Shown here piece after piece: positions 15,253-22,391 of a DNA stretch of 45,357 nt (positions are counted from its first letter, which is position 1; every line of letters begins with the position of its first letter). The stretch is from Candidatus Merdivicinus intestinigallinarum (lineage in GTDB: Bacteria > Bacillota > Clostridia > Oscillospirales > Ruminococcaceae), in assembly GCA_018713335.1 (NCBI GenBank), contig DVOW01000004.1, forward strand, positions 1-45,357. Direction: 5' to 3'. Below the pieces are notes generated by a model. It made no database searches. It had not been told where the DNA came from and worked only from the letters and a program-made list of their open reading frames with translations. Both the position numbers and the translations under genes were made by a program.

Positions 15253-16365
15253 TTAGTCGTGGATGGTGAGGCCCTTGTCCTGCTGGAGAATCATGGCCGG
15301 GTAGCCCAGCTCCTTGGCGGCCGCAACGATTTCCTCCGCTTTTTCCCGGGGAGCGTAGCAGTAAAGGCATCCGCCGCCGCCGGAACCGTTGAATTTGCCG
15401 CCGTAAGCGCCGTGAGCCATGGCGGTTTCCAGGATCTTGTCAATGACCGGGGTGGAGATCTGAAGGCCGTCCCGGAGGTTTGCCTGGTGGCGGTTCAAGA
15501 GCTCTCCCAGTTTTTCGTTGGTCATTTTCCCTTGCTGGATGAGGGAGAGGGCCTCCCGCTGGATGTGGTAGTTGTCGATGTTGGCCCGGACCTTTTGCTG
15601 GTGGAAGCTGTCCAGGGTGTCCACATATTTTTCCAGCTCCGGATGGTCGTAGAAATCCCGGATGGAGGAAATCCCGTACTGCCCCAGCTGCTTTAAGGCC
15701 TCCTGGGTGGGATATTTGGAATCCCCCAGCACCTTGATGGTGTCCTTGTCCTGAAGGGAGTCAAAGAGGATGAAGCAGCCGTCCAGGTCCAGCTTTAAAG
15801 GGGTGGGGATCGCTTTGCCGGTGGAGAAATCCAGGTGGACCATGCCGCCCAGGGCGGAAGCGTAGTGGTCCATCATGCCGCCGGGCTCGTTGAATTCCTC
15901 AACCTCGGCTTTCCAGGCCAGGAGGGCCATTTCCATGGGGTCCTCCGCCCGTTTCCGGTCGGAGAGGGCAGCTAAGGCTGTGGTCAGCACCAGCACCATG
16001 GTGGTGGAGGAGCACATCCCCTTGCCGATGGGGATTTCCGAATCCAGCGTCACCTCCGCGCCGCCAACGGCGAAGCCCGCCTTTTTCAGCACGCTGACAA
16101 TGGATTTAAAGTAATCCCGGCTGTTTTCGTAGGAAAGCTCCGAGGCGGTGTCGATGCAGTATTCCTCATATTTGTTTTCGGTATTTTTCGCGCCCAGTTC
16201 CCCGATGGATCTGTCCCGGATGCGGATATGCAGCAGGGAATCGGAGCGGGCCTCGATCCGGGCGGTAAAGCGCAGGTTGATAGCGGAGGCGATGACCTCC
16301 AGGCCCAGGTAGTCCTGATGTTCCCCAAACAGGCAGATACGGCTGGGGGTGGAAACAGTAATCAT
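15253..16365 (-). CDS. GHMP-family sugar kinase (galactokinase-like)
   Basis: A 370-residue GHMP kinase. The N terminus has SRICLFGEHQDYLGLEVIA, the galactokinase-type signature where GEHxDY contacts the sugar. The ATP loop is PIGKGMCSSTTM, and the third motif is FNGSGGGGCLYCY. The product is expected to be a sugar 1-phosphate. Sequence around the sugar site differs from classical GalK, so the sugar could be galactose, a hexosamine, fucose or arabinose-like. The start at 16365 has GGGAGGA 6 bases upstream. It is first in an operon with a nucleotidyltransferase and a phosphohexomutase. Confidence 0.85.
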   Translation of the reverse strand: MITVSTPSRICLFGEHQDYLGLEVIASAINLRFTARIEARSDSLLHIRIRDRSIGELGAKNTENKYEEYCIDTASELSYENSRDYFKSIVSVLKKAGFAVGGAEVTLDSEIPIGKGMCSSTTMVLVLTTALAALSDRKRAEDPMEMALLAWKAEVEEFNEPGGMMDHYASALGGMVHLDFSTGKAIPTPLKLDLDGCFILFDSLQDKDTIKVLGDSKYPTQEALKQLGQYGISSIRDFYDHPELEKYVDTLDSFHQQKVRANIDNYHIQREALSLIQQGKMTNEKLGELLNRHQANLRDGLQISTPVIDKILETAMAHGAYGGKFNGSGGGGCLYCYAPREKAEEIVAAAKELGYPAMILQQDKGLTIHD

Positions 16366-16395
16366 AGGAAATCCTCCCAATTGTTTTGTAATTCT

Positions 16396-16401
16396 ATTAT
16401 A
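16396..16401 (-). promoter_or_regulatory. Candidate -10 box of the kinase operon
   Basis: On the minus strand this is a perfect TATAAT, 31 bases upstream of the start codon at 16365. The -35 region at 17 bases (AACACA) is weak, so an activator may be needed. Confidence 0.5.
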
Positions 16402-16529
16402 CCGGATTTTGCCGGGCTTGTGTTTAGTTTCTTTCCGGTACTGTTCAGCTTATAAGAGGGTTTTCCGGCAAAAGTATCTGGTAAAATCCGGCGGAATGTG
16501 CTATACTGAAAAGAAAAAGGAGGGGTAAT

Positions 16530-17576
16530 ATGGCAAAAACGTATACATCCCTGGAAAAATTCTCCCGCCTTTTCCGGGAAACGGAAAAAAGCTGCGCGTT
16601 TCGAGCAGAAAGCCTGGAAGGATACGCCGCCTGGAAAGAACGCACCCGCAAAAAGCTTGCGGAGCTGACGGGCCTTGACCGCCTGAAAAAATGCCCCCTT
16701 TGCCCGGAGCTGTTAAGTTCGGAGGACATCCCCGGCGAACCCTTCCGGCGGCATAAATACCATATTCAGACAGAGGAAGGGGTCTGGATGCCTTTTTATC
16801 TGCTGGAGCCGCAAAGGCCCGGCAAAAAGCCGGTGATGATCTGCCCTCATGGACACGGCAGCGGCGGCAAGGCGTCTACCGGCGGCGAAACCGGCATCCC
16901 GGAGGTGGCGGAAAGCATTGCGGGATATCACTATGAATATGCTTTTGAATTTGCCCGCCGGGGATTTTTGGTGTTCTGCCCGGACGCCAGGGGGTTCGGC
17001 GAACGAAGGGAAATTTTCCAGGAAGGGGACCTCATGGGTTCCTCCTGCCGGGAATTGAACCAGATGGCCATTTCCCTGGGGCTCACTGTGACGGGGATGT
17101 GGATGTTCGACCTGATGCGGCTCATCGACTACATGGAAACCCGGGAGGACTGCGGCCTTTCGCGTCTGGGCTGCGCGGGGCTGTCCGGCGGCGGGCTGCA
17201 AACGCTGTGGCTGTCGGCCATGGACGACCGGGTCAAGGCGGCGGTGGTCAGCGGATATTTTTACGGGTACCACGACTCCCTGCTGCTTTTAAGCGGCAAC
17301 TGCTCCTGCAATTATGTCCCCCATTTGTGGGAAACCGTGGATATGGGGGATATTGCCGCCCTCATTGCGCCCCGGCCCCTGATGATCGAAACCGGGGACC
17401 AGGACCCGCTAAACGGCCGGGGCGGCGTGGAAAACGTCGTTTCCCAGCTGGCCATCACCCGCCGGGCCTACCGGCTCTTTCACGCGGAGGAGAACCTGGC
17501 CCACTCTTTGAACCATGGCGCGCACCGGTGGTACGGCCGGGACGCCTACGGTTTTATGACCCATCATCTGCAATGA
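16530..17576 (+). CDS. Alpha/beta-hydrolase, acetyl-xylan-esterase/dienelactone-hydrolase-like
   Basis: A 348-residue cytoplasmic hydrolase without a signal peptide. The core has HGHGSGGKAS (oxyanion region), the nucleophile elbow GLSGGG with Ser about 219, Asp about 290-292 in ETGDQDP and His in LNHGAHRWYG near 328-331. The long N-terminal cap and the segment FCPDARGFGERRE match the acetyl-esterase-like family often found near glycoside hydrolase genes. It probably removes acyl groups from sugars, but the substrate is not known. AAAGGAGGGG precedes ATG 16530, and TATACT at 16502-16507 is a possible -10 box. Confidence 0.82.
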   Translation: MAKTYTSLEKFSRLFRETEKSCAFRAESLEGYAAWKERTRKKLAELTGLDRLKKCPLCPELLSSEDIPGEPFRRHKYHIQTEEGVWMPFYLLEPQRPGKKPVMICPHGHGSGGKASTGGETGIPEVAESIAGYHYEYAFEFARRGFLVFCPDARGFGERREIFQEGDLMGSSCRELNQMAISLGLTVTGMWMFDLMRLIDYMETREDCGLSRLGCAGLSGGGLQTLWLSAMDDRVKAAVVSGYFYGYHDSLLLLSGNCSCNYVPHLWETVDMGDIAALIAPRPLMIETGDQDPLNGRGGVENVVSQLAITRRAYRLFHAEENLAHSLNHGAHRWYGRDAYGFMTHHLQ

Positions 17577-17598
17577 CAATCGGAAAGGAAGCGTTTTT

Positions 17599-18354
17599 AT
17601 GAAAACAACTGCTGTTTATTTTTCCCCTACCGGCACTTCGGAAAAGGGCGCTCTGGCCATTGCCAACGCGCTGGGCCAGGCGGAGAAGCTGGATTTGACC
17701 CGGTTTGACGCGGCGCTGACCCGGACGGGATTTGCAAAAGACGAGCTGGTGGTATTCGGCGCGCCGGTTTACGGCGGGCGGCTTTACAAGGGGGCTGTGG
17801 AACGGTTCCACAGACTGAAGGGGAACGGGACCCCCTGTGTTGTCACCGTCACCTACGGCAACCGGGACTTTGACGACGCCCTGCTGGAGCTTTCCGACCT
17901 GGCGAAGGAGCTGGGCTTCCGGCCGGTGGCGGCGGCCGCCCTGATTGGGGAACACACCTACGGCAACATCCAAAAGGGCCGGCCAAACGGGGAGGATCTA
18001 GCGGAGGACGAGGCTTTTGCCCGAAATGTTCTGGCAAAACTTCAGCAGGACCACCTTTCGGAACCGGAAATCCCCGGGAACCGGCCCTACAAAGAGGGCG
18101 GGAACGGCGGCAAGTTCCATCCCCTGACAGCAGAAGCCTGCGTCAAATGCGGCCTCTGCGCCCGGGAGTGCCCGGAGGGGGCCATTGACCCGGAAACCTT
18201 CCAGGTAAATCCGGACAAGTGCATCGCTTGCTTCCGGTGCATCCGCCGGTGCCCGGTCCACGCCAAAAACATGGACACCCCGGAATACCGGGAGTTTGCG
18301 GAAATGTTCACCAAAAAGCTGGCAAACCGGCGGGAAAACGCTTATTTCCTGTAA
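17599..18354 (+). CDS. EFR1-type flavodoxin/ferredoxin fusion protein
   Basis: A 251-residue electron-transfer protein with an N-terminal flavodoxin-like domain. YFSPTGTSEKGALAIA is the phosphate loop for FMN, followed by FGAPVYGGRLY and VTVTYGNRDFDDAL. The C-terminal domain has two 4Fe-4S motifs, CVKCGLCARECPEGAI and CIACFRCIRRCPVHA. This combination is the EFR1 family (ferrodoxin), common in anaerobic Clostridia, with partners mostly unknown. It lies 22 bases after the hydrolase gene and has AAAGGAAG upstream. Confidence 0.88.
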   Translation: MKTTAVYFSPTGTSEKGALAIANALGQAEKLDLTRFDAALTRTGFAKDELVVFGAPVYGGRLYKGAVERFHRLKGNGTPCVVTVTYGNRDFDDALLELSDLAKELGFRPVAAAALIGEHTYGNIQKGRPNGEDLAEDEAFARNVLAKLQQDHLSEPEIPGNRPYKEGGNGGKFHPLTAEACVKCGLCARECPEGAIDPETFQVNPDKCIACFRCIRRCPVHAKNMDTPEYREFAEMFTKKLANRRENAYFL

Positions 18355-18366
18355 GGAGGAGTTTTG

Positions 18367-18477
18367 ATGAAAGCGATTCGGGTGCTGTTTAAAATCGGGT
18401 GCCTGCTGGTCATTGCGGCCCTGGTTTTAGATATTCTGCGGATGATGCGCGGAAAGGAGGATGTTTTTGAAGATTGA
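18367..18477 (+). CDS. Tiny membrane protein (36 residues)
   Basis: A short open frame starting MKAIRVLFKIGCLLVIAALV with one predicted membrane helix (about 5-25) and a charged end (RMMRGKEDVFED). AAGGAGGA (18353-18360) lies 6 bases before ATG 18367, so it is probably translated. The stop overlaps the start of the acetyltransferase gene, in which its end sequence also provides the ribosome-binding site. No function was recognised. Confidence 0.6.
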   Translation: MKAIRVLFKIGCLLVIAALVLDILRMMRGKEDVFED

Positions 18478-19546
18478 AACGGCGCGGCTTTTGCTGCGGG
18501 AAATGGAGCAGACCGATTTTTCGGATTTAGCGGAAATTTTGCAGGACCCGGAGGTCATGGCCGCTTATGAGCACGATTTTTCCCATGAGGACGTGCAGGA
18601 ATGGCTGAACCGCCAAAAAAGGCGGTACCGGGAGTACGGTTTCGGACTTTGGGCCATGATTTTAAAGGAAACCGGGGAAATGATCGGCCAGGCGGGACTT
18701 ACCATGCAGCCTTGCGAAGGAAGCCAGGTTCTGGAAATCGGCTATCTTTTGAAGAAAAAGTTTTGGCACCGCGGCTATGCCAGGGAGGCGGCTTTGGCCT
18801 GTAAAGAGTACGCCTTTGAAAACCTGGGGGCGGAAAAGGTATACAGCATCATCAAATGGGACAACGAACCTTCCATGGGGGTGGCCCAGGCCATCGGCAT
18901 GGAAAAGGAAAAGGACTTTATGGCCCGGTATTACAACGGTGATGTGCGGCACTGCCTGTTTTCCGTCTGTCCCGGGGTGCGGCTTCGTACTGACCGGCTC
19001 TTGCTGCGGGAATTTACAAAAGCGGACGCAGGGGCCTTTTTTGCCATTATGCAGGATGAGGAGGTCAATACCTTCCTCCCTTGGTTCCCGGTGAAAACTC
19101 TGGCGGAAGCGGAAGAAATGCTCCGAGAGCAGTATTTGGAACCAACGGACGGCGGCCTCCATCTAGCAATCTGCTTAAAAGAGGACAATGTCCCCATTGG
19201 ATATGTGAATGTCAGCGGCGGGGAAGCCCATGACCTGGGATACGGCCTGCGCAAAGAGTTTTGGCACATGGGGATCGTCACCGAGGCGGCCAAAGCCATG
19301 GCAGAAGAAGCCAAACGCCGGGGGTTCCCCTTCCTGACGGCCACCCACGACGTCAAAAATCCCCGCAGCGGCGGGGTCATGCGCAACATCGGCATGAAAT
19401 ACTGCTACACCTATGAGGAGGTTTGGCAGCCCAAGAATTTCCCGGTGCATTTTAGGATGTACCAGCTGAACCTGGACGGGGACGAAGCCCGGGTCTACCG
19501 GGGATATTGGGAGAAATATCCCCATTTCATGGAGGAAGGGCTGTGA
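18467..19546 (+). CDS. Tandem double GNAT N-acetyltransferase
   Basis: A 359-residue protein made of two GNAT domains of the RimJ/RimL type. The first runs about 1-165, with IETARLLLREM at its start and LKKKFWHRGYAREAA as the acetyl-CoA loop. The second runs about 168-355, with LRTDRLLLREF and LRKEFWHMGIVTEAA. In the second the usual Q/R-x-x-G-x-G/A is changed (HMGIVT), so one domain may be less active. The start TTG 18467 is preferred over ATG 18461 because AAAGGAGG ends at 18460, directly against that ATG. A third GNAT gene follows with overlap. Confidence 0.88.
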   Translation: MKIETARLLLREMEQTDFSDLAEILQDPEVMAAYEHDFSHEDVQEWLNRQKRRYREYGFGLWAMILKETGEMIGQAGLTMQPCEGSQVLEIGYLLKKKFWHRGYAREAALACKEYAFENLGAEKVYSIIKWDNEPSMGVAQAIGMEKEKDFMARYYNGDVRHCLFSVCPGVRLRTDRLLLREFTKADAGAFFAIMQDEEVNTFLPWFPVKTLAEAEEMLREQYLEPTDGGLHLAICLKEDNVPIGYVNVSGGEAHDLGYGLRKEFWHMGIVTEAAKAMAEEAKRRGFPFLTATHDVKNPRSGGVMRNIGMKYCYTYEEVWQPKNFPVHFRMYQLNLDGDEARVYRGYWEKYPHFMEEGL

Positions 19547-20049
19547 GGCTGGAAACTGAACGGCTGCGGATACGCCCCTTTGTTCCGGAGGATGCGGCAG
19601 AGCTTTTTCAGGTGCTTTCGGACCCGGAAGTGATGCGGTTTTTGGAGCCGCCCTTTAACTGGGAACAGACGGAAGCCTTCCTTCAGGAAGCAGGGTCAGC
19701 CAGCCCGCCGCTGGTTTACGCCTTGGAACGGAAGGACAGCGGGCGGCTGGCCGGATCCTGCATTTTCCACCCTTATGACGGCCCGGAAGAGTACGAGCTG
19801 GGATGGGTGCTCCGCCGGGACTGCTGGGGGCAGGGCTTCGCGTGGGAAGTCACCAAGGCCCTTGCTGTCCAGGCCGGGCGGATGGGCCTGGAAAGCCTTG
19901 TTATAGAGTTTTGCCCGGAGCAGGGGGCCAGCCGGAAGCTGGCGGAAAAATTCGGGTTCCGTCCGGCGGGGACGCGGGACGGGCTGGAAGTGTACCGGTA
20001 TTCCCTCAAAAAGAGGGATGAAAACGAAAGACAGAAGGAGGTGTTTTGA
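19543..20049 (+). CDS. GNAT N-acetyltransferase
   Basis: A 168-residue GNAT protein of the RimJ/RimL type, beginning RLETERLRIRPF. Acetyl-CoA binding is shown by ELGWVLRRDCWGQGFAWEV. It is similar in outline to both domains of the preceding protein, so the three probably arose by duplication. The start GTG 19543 overlaps the previous stop, with GGAGGAAGGG upstream. The substrate (protein N terminus, small amine or antibiotic) cannot be predicted. Confidence 0.88.
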   Translation: MRLETERLRIRPFVPEDAAELFQVLSDPEVMRFLEPPFNWEQTEAFLQEAGSASPPLVYALERKDSGRLAGSCIFHPYDGPEEYELGWVLRRDCWGQGFAWEVTKALAVQAGRMGLESLVIEFCPEQGASRKLAEKFGFRPAGTRDGLEVYRYSLKKRDENERQKEVF

Positions 20050-20510
20050 TGAGCGCGATTTGCGGATTGGACTGCACGCAATGCGGATTCCGGGAACAAT
20101 GCGGCGGCTGCGCCGAAACAGGAGGGAAGCCCTTCGGCGGGAGCTGCGTCCTTGCAGCGTGCTGTTTGAAAAAAGGCTGCGGAAACTGCGGGAGGGTCTT
20201 TGAAGCCCCCTGCCGTTTGAAAGAAGAGCTTGTCCGGGAGTTCAACGCCCTGGGCATCGAGGACATGGAGGAGGTAACGGACCTAAACGCCCTGGCCGGC
20301 TCCTACATCAACCTGGAATACACGCTGCCCAGCGGACAGAAGGCGAAGCTCTGGGACGACAGCCGAGTGTATTTGGGAAACCAGCTGTGCAAAAAAGACG
20401 GCGGCGGCCGCTGTTACGGCCTCACCGCCGATGAAAACTACCTGCTGGTCTGCGAATACGGGAACGCCGGTTCCGACCCGGAGATTGTTGTTTACCAGAA
20501 ACGGAGGTGA
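20049..20510 (+). CDS. DUF3795-type Cys-rich protein
   Basis: A 153-residue protein whose N-terminal part, MSAICGLDCTQCGFREQCGG followed by more Cys (CAET, CVLAACCLKKGCGNCG, APC), matches the DUF3795 pattern, a probable metal-binding domain. The C-terminal half (about 80-150) is a soluble domain of mixed beta character. The start ATG 20049 is chosen over TTG 20046 because AAGGAGGTG is better spaced and gives an ATGA overlap with the GNAT gene. Function is unknown. Confidence 0.75.
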   Translation: MSAICGLDCTQCGFREQCGGCAETGGKPFGGSCVLAACCLKKGCGNCGRVFEAPCRLKEELVREFNALGIEDMEEVTDLNALAGSYINLEYTLPSGQKAKLWDDSRVYLGNQLCKKDGGGRCYGLTADENYLLVCEYGNAGSDPEIVVYQKRR

Positions 20511-20515
20511 TTTCC

Positions 20516-21142
20516 GTGAAAAAATGGAAAATCCTTTTGGTTGCGGCGGCCTGCGGGGCCTTGCTGGCAGGGTGCCAAGGAGAAGAGTCGAAAAGTGCAA
20601 AGCCGGTGATCTATCTGTACCCGGAGGAGGAAACGGAAATTTCCGTCCGGTTGGATTACGACGGGGAATTGACAACCACCTATCCCGCCTATGAGGACGG
20701 CTGGGAGGTTTTGGCGCAGCCCGACGGGACCCTGACCAACCTGGCCGATGGGAAGAAATATTCCTACCTGTTCTGGGAGGGGGAGTCCCGGACGGAATAC
20801 GATTTTTCGGAGGGGTTTGCGGTGAAGGGCAGCGGCACCGCCGGATTTTTGCAGGAAACCCTGTCCCAAATGGGCTTAACGCCCCGGGAGTACAACGAAA
20901 TGATCGTCTACTGGCTCCCGAAAATGGAGCAGAACCCCTACAATCTGATTTCCTTCCAGTCGGAGGCATACACGGCTTCGGCCAAGCTCGCCGTTTCCCC
21001 GGAGCCGGACAGCATGCTGCGGGTGTTCATGGCCTGGAAGCCTTTGGAGAAACCTGTGGACATCCCGCCCCAGGAAATCGTCCCTTTTGAACGGGAAGGG
21101 TTTACTGTGGTGGAGTGGGGCGGCGCAGAAGTGGATGGATAA
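20516..21142 (+). CDS. Putative lipoprotein with KPVIYLYP motif
   Basis: A 208-residue secreted protein. The N terminus KKWKILLVAAACGALLAGC is a lipoprotein signal with lipobox LAGC, so Cys about 19 would carry the lipid. The mature part begins with a short linker and KPVIYLYPEEETEISVRLDY, a motif I associate with a family of uncharacterised bacterial surface proteins. It is then acidic with many aromatic residues, and no catalytic motif was recognised. The start GTG 20516 has CGGAGGTG 6 bases upstream. A terminator at 21464-21492 would end this operon. Confidence 0.75.
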   Translation: MKKWKILLVAAACGALLAGCQGEESKSAKPVIYLYPEEETEISVRLDYDGELTTTYPAYEDGWEVLAQPDGTLTNLADGKKYSYLFWEGESRTEYDFSEGFAVKGSGTAGFLQETLSQMGLTPREYNEMIVYWLPKMEQNPYNLISFQSEAYTASAKLAVSPEPDSMLRVFMAWKPLEKPVDIPPQEIVPFEREGFTVVEWGGAEVDG

Positions 21143-21183
21143 ATCTTTCCGGAAATTGAAACGTTTTGGCAAGTAGGAAAAAT

Positions 21184-21440
21184 CAAAAGTTTTGGTCAAG
21201 CTTTTTCAAAAGCTTGTGGTTTCCAAAGGCAAAGCCTTTGGTCGCTCGTCGCAACGAGCGAAATCCTATTCTTTGCGGCTCGGCCGCAAACAAAAATAAG
21301 AAAAGGCGGCTCGCAAGCCGCCCGCGGATGTTCCCGCGCCCGGATTTTGCTTGCAAAATCCGGGTTTTGAATTTTCTAAAATTCTTCCACGGTGCATTTG
21401 CGTCAGCAAAGCAGCTACCTTTGTGCAATATCCTATAGTA
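21184..21440 (+). repeat. Multi-hairpin intergenic element, copy 1
   Basis: About 257 bp between convergent genes containing eight hairpins in a row: 21197-21216, 21223-21241, 21242-21261, 21272-21290 (TTTGCGGC/GCCGCAAA), 21305-21322 (GGCGGCT/AGCCGCC), 21323-21338 (CGCGG/CCGCG), 21339-21364 (12-bp arms, CCCGGATTTTGC) and 21397-21410 (TTTGC/GCAAA). A second copy in the opposite orientation lies at 34871-35132. Between the copies, stem sequences differ but remain complementary, while linkers such as AATCCTA and GGATTTTG are shared. No coding sequence is evident. Confidence 0.85.
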
Positions 21441-21463
21441 AAGTTTCCCTTTTCCATAGGCTA

Positions 21464-21492
21464 ACCGGACAGCCCGCAGCTGCCCGGTTTTT
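21464..21492 (+). terminator. Intrinsic terminator after the lipoprotein operon
   Basis: ACCGGACAGC (21464-21473), a 5-base loop and GCTGCCCGGT (21479-21488) form a 10-bp stem with one mismatch, followed by five T. It ends the + strand operon. The next base pair is the stop of the convergent acetyltransferase gene. Confidence 0.8.
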
Positions 21493-21493
21493 C

Positions 21494-22117
21494 TCAGTCC
21501 TTCTTTTCCAGCGAATCCCAGTCGATTTTCCGGTCCTTAAAGTAAAATTCCCGGTCATGCTCGCTGATTTCCCGGAGGACCCGGCAGGGATTGCCCACAG
21601 CCACCACATTGGCGGGGATGTCCTTGGTGACCACGCTGCCTGCGCCGATGACCGTGTTGTCCCCGATGGTGACGCCGGGCACAATGATGGCTCCTGCGCC
21701 GATCCAGCAGTTTTTGCCGATATGCACCGGCATATTGTACTGATAAGCCTGCTCCCGCAGCTCCGGCAGGATGGGGTGCCCGGCGGAGGCCACCACCACA
21801 TTGGGGCCGAACATGGTGCAGTCCCCTACATAAATGTGGGTGTCGTCCACTATGGTCAGGTTGAAATTGGCGTAAATATGGTTCCCGAAGTGGACGTGGC
21901 TGCCGCCGAAATTGGCGTGGAAGGGGGGCTCGATGTAGCAGCCCTCCCCGATCTCCGCGAACATTTCCTTGAGCAGGGCCTGCCGCTTGTCCATCTCGGT
22001 GGGGCGGGTATTGTTGAAATCATATAACCGGTCCAGCAGTTTTTGCTGTTCCGCCAGGATTTCCTCATCCCCCGGCAGGTAAAGCTCTCCGGTGTGCATC
22101 CGTTCTTTCATACTCAT
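21494..22117 (-). CDS. maa: Sugar O-acetyltransferase (maltose/galactoside acetyltransferase type)
   Basis: A 207-residue left-handed beta-helix acetyltransferase. The N-terminal Mac domain (MKERMHTGELYLPGDEEI) binds the sugar, and the hexapeptide repeats run about 70-180. The catalytic His is in VASAGHPI. VPGVTIGDNTVIGAGSVV is the usual acetyl-CoA region and VGNPCRVLREI the typical end. It transfers acetyl from acetyl-CoA to maltose, glucose or galactosides and is usually linked to sugar detoxification. ATG 22117 has AAGGAGG 7 bases upstream; ATG 22111 is a second option. Confidence 0.92.
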   Translation of the reverse strand: MSMKERMHTGELYLPGDEEILAEQQKLLDRLYDFNNTRPTEMDKRQALLKEMFAEIGEGCYIEPPFHANFGGSHVHFGNHIYANFNLTIVDDTHIYVGDCTMFGPNVVVASAGHPILPELREQAYQYNMPVHIGKNCWIGAGAIIVPGVTIGDNTVIGAGSVVTKDIPANVVAVGNPCRVLREISEHDREFYFKDRKIDWDSLEKKD

Positions 22118-22304
22118 TGTAATTCCTCCTTAACAGCCAGGCCGCGGCCTGCTGGGATATGCCTTTATAATCTTGCTGAAAAGGCCTTGCAGTTTTCATT
22201 ATATCATTTCATCCCCGGAAAGTCTACAGCTTCCGCCAGGGAAAATGCGGCCCTTCCTTTGAAAAATTTTTGAGGAAAGATTCTAGAAAACTTTCATAAA
22301 ATTA

Positions 22305-22333
22305 TTGAAAATCCCATTTGATTGTGGTATATT
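22305..22333 (+). promoter_or_regulatory. Promoter of the GH2/UroD-family operon
   Basis: TTGAAA (22305-22310), 17 bases, TATATT (22328-22333), with TG one base before the -10 box. It lies 60 bases before the ATG of the GH2 gene. Confidence 0.7.
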
Positions 22334-22391
22334 TGGTTTAATATTTGGTGTGTATGCGCGGAAACGGAACCCGCGCGGAAGGGAGGACAAC

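Noticed and set aside
21184-21440. CRISPR array explanation for the repeated hairpins
   Set aside because: The hairpins differ from each other, spacing is irregular and no identical direct repeats exist; they are separate stems of one element.
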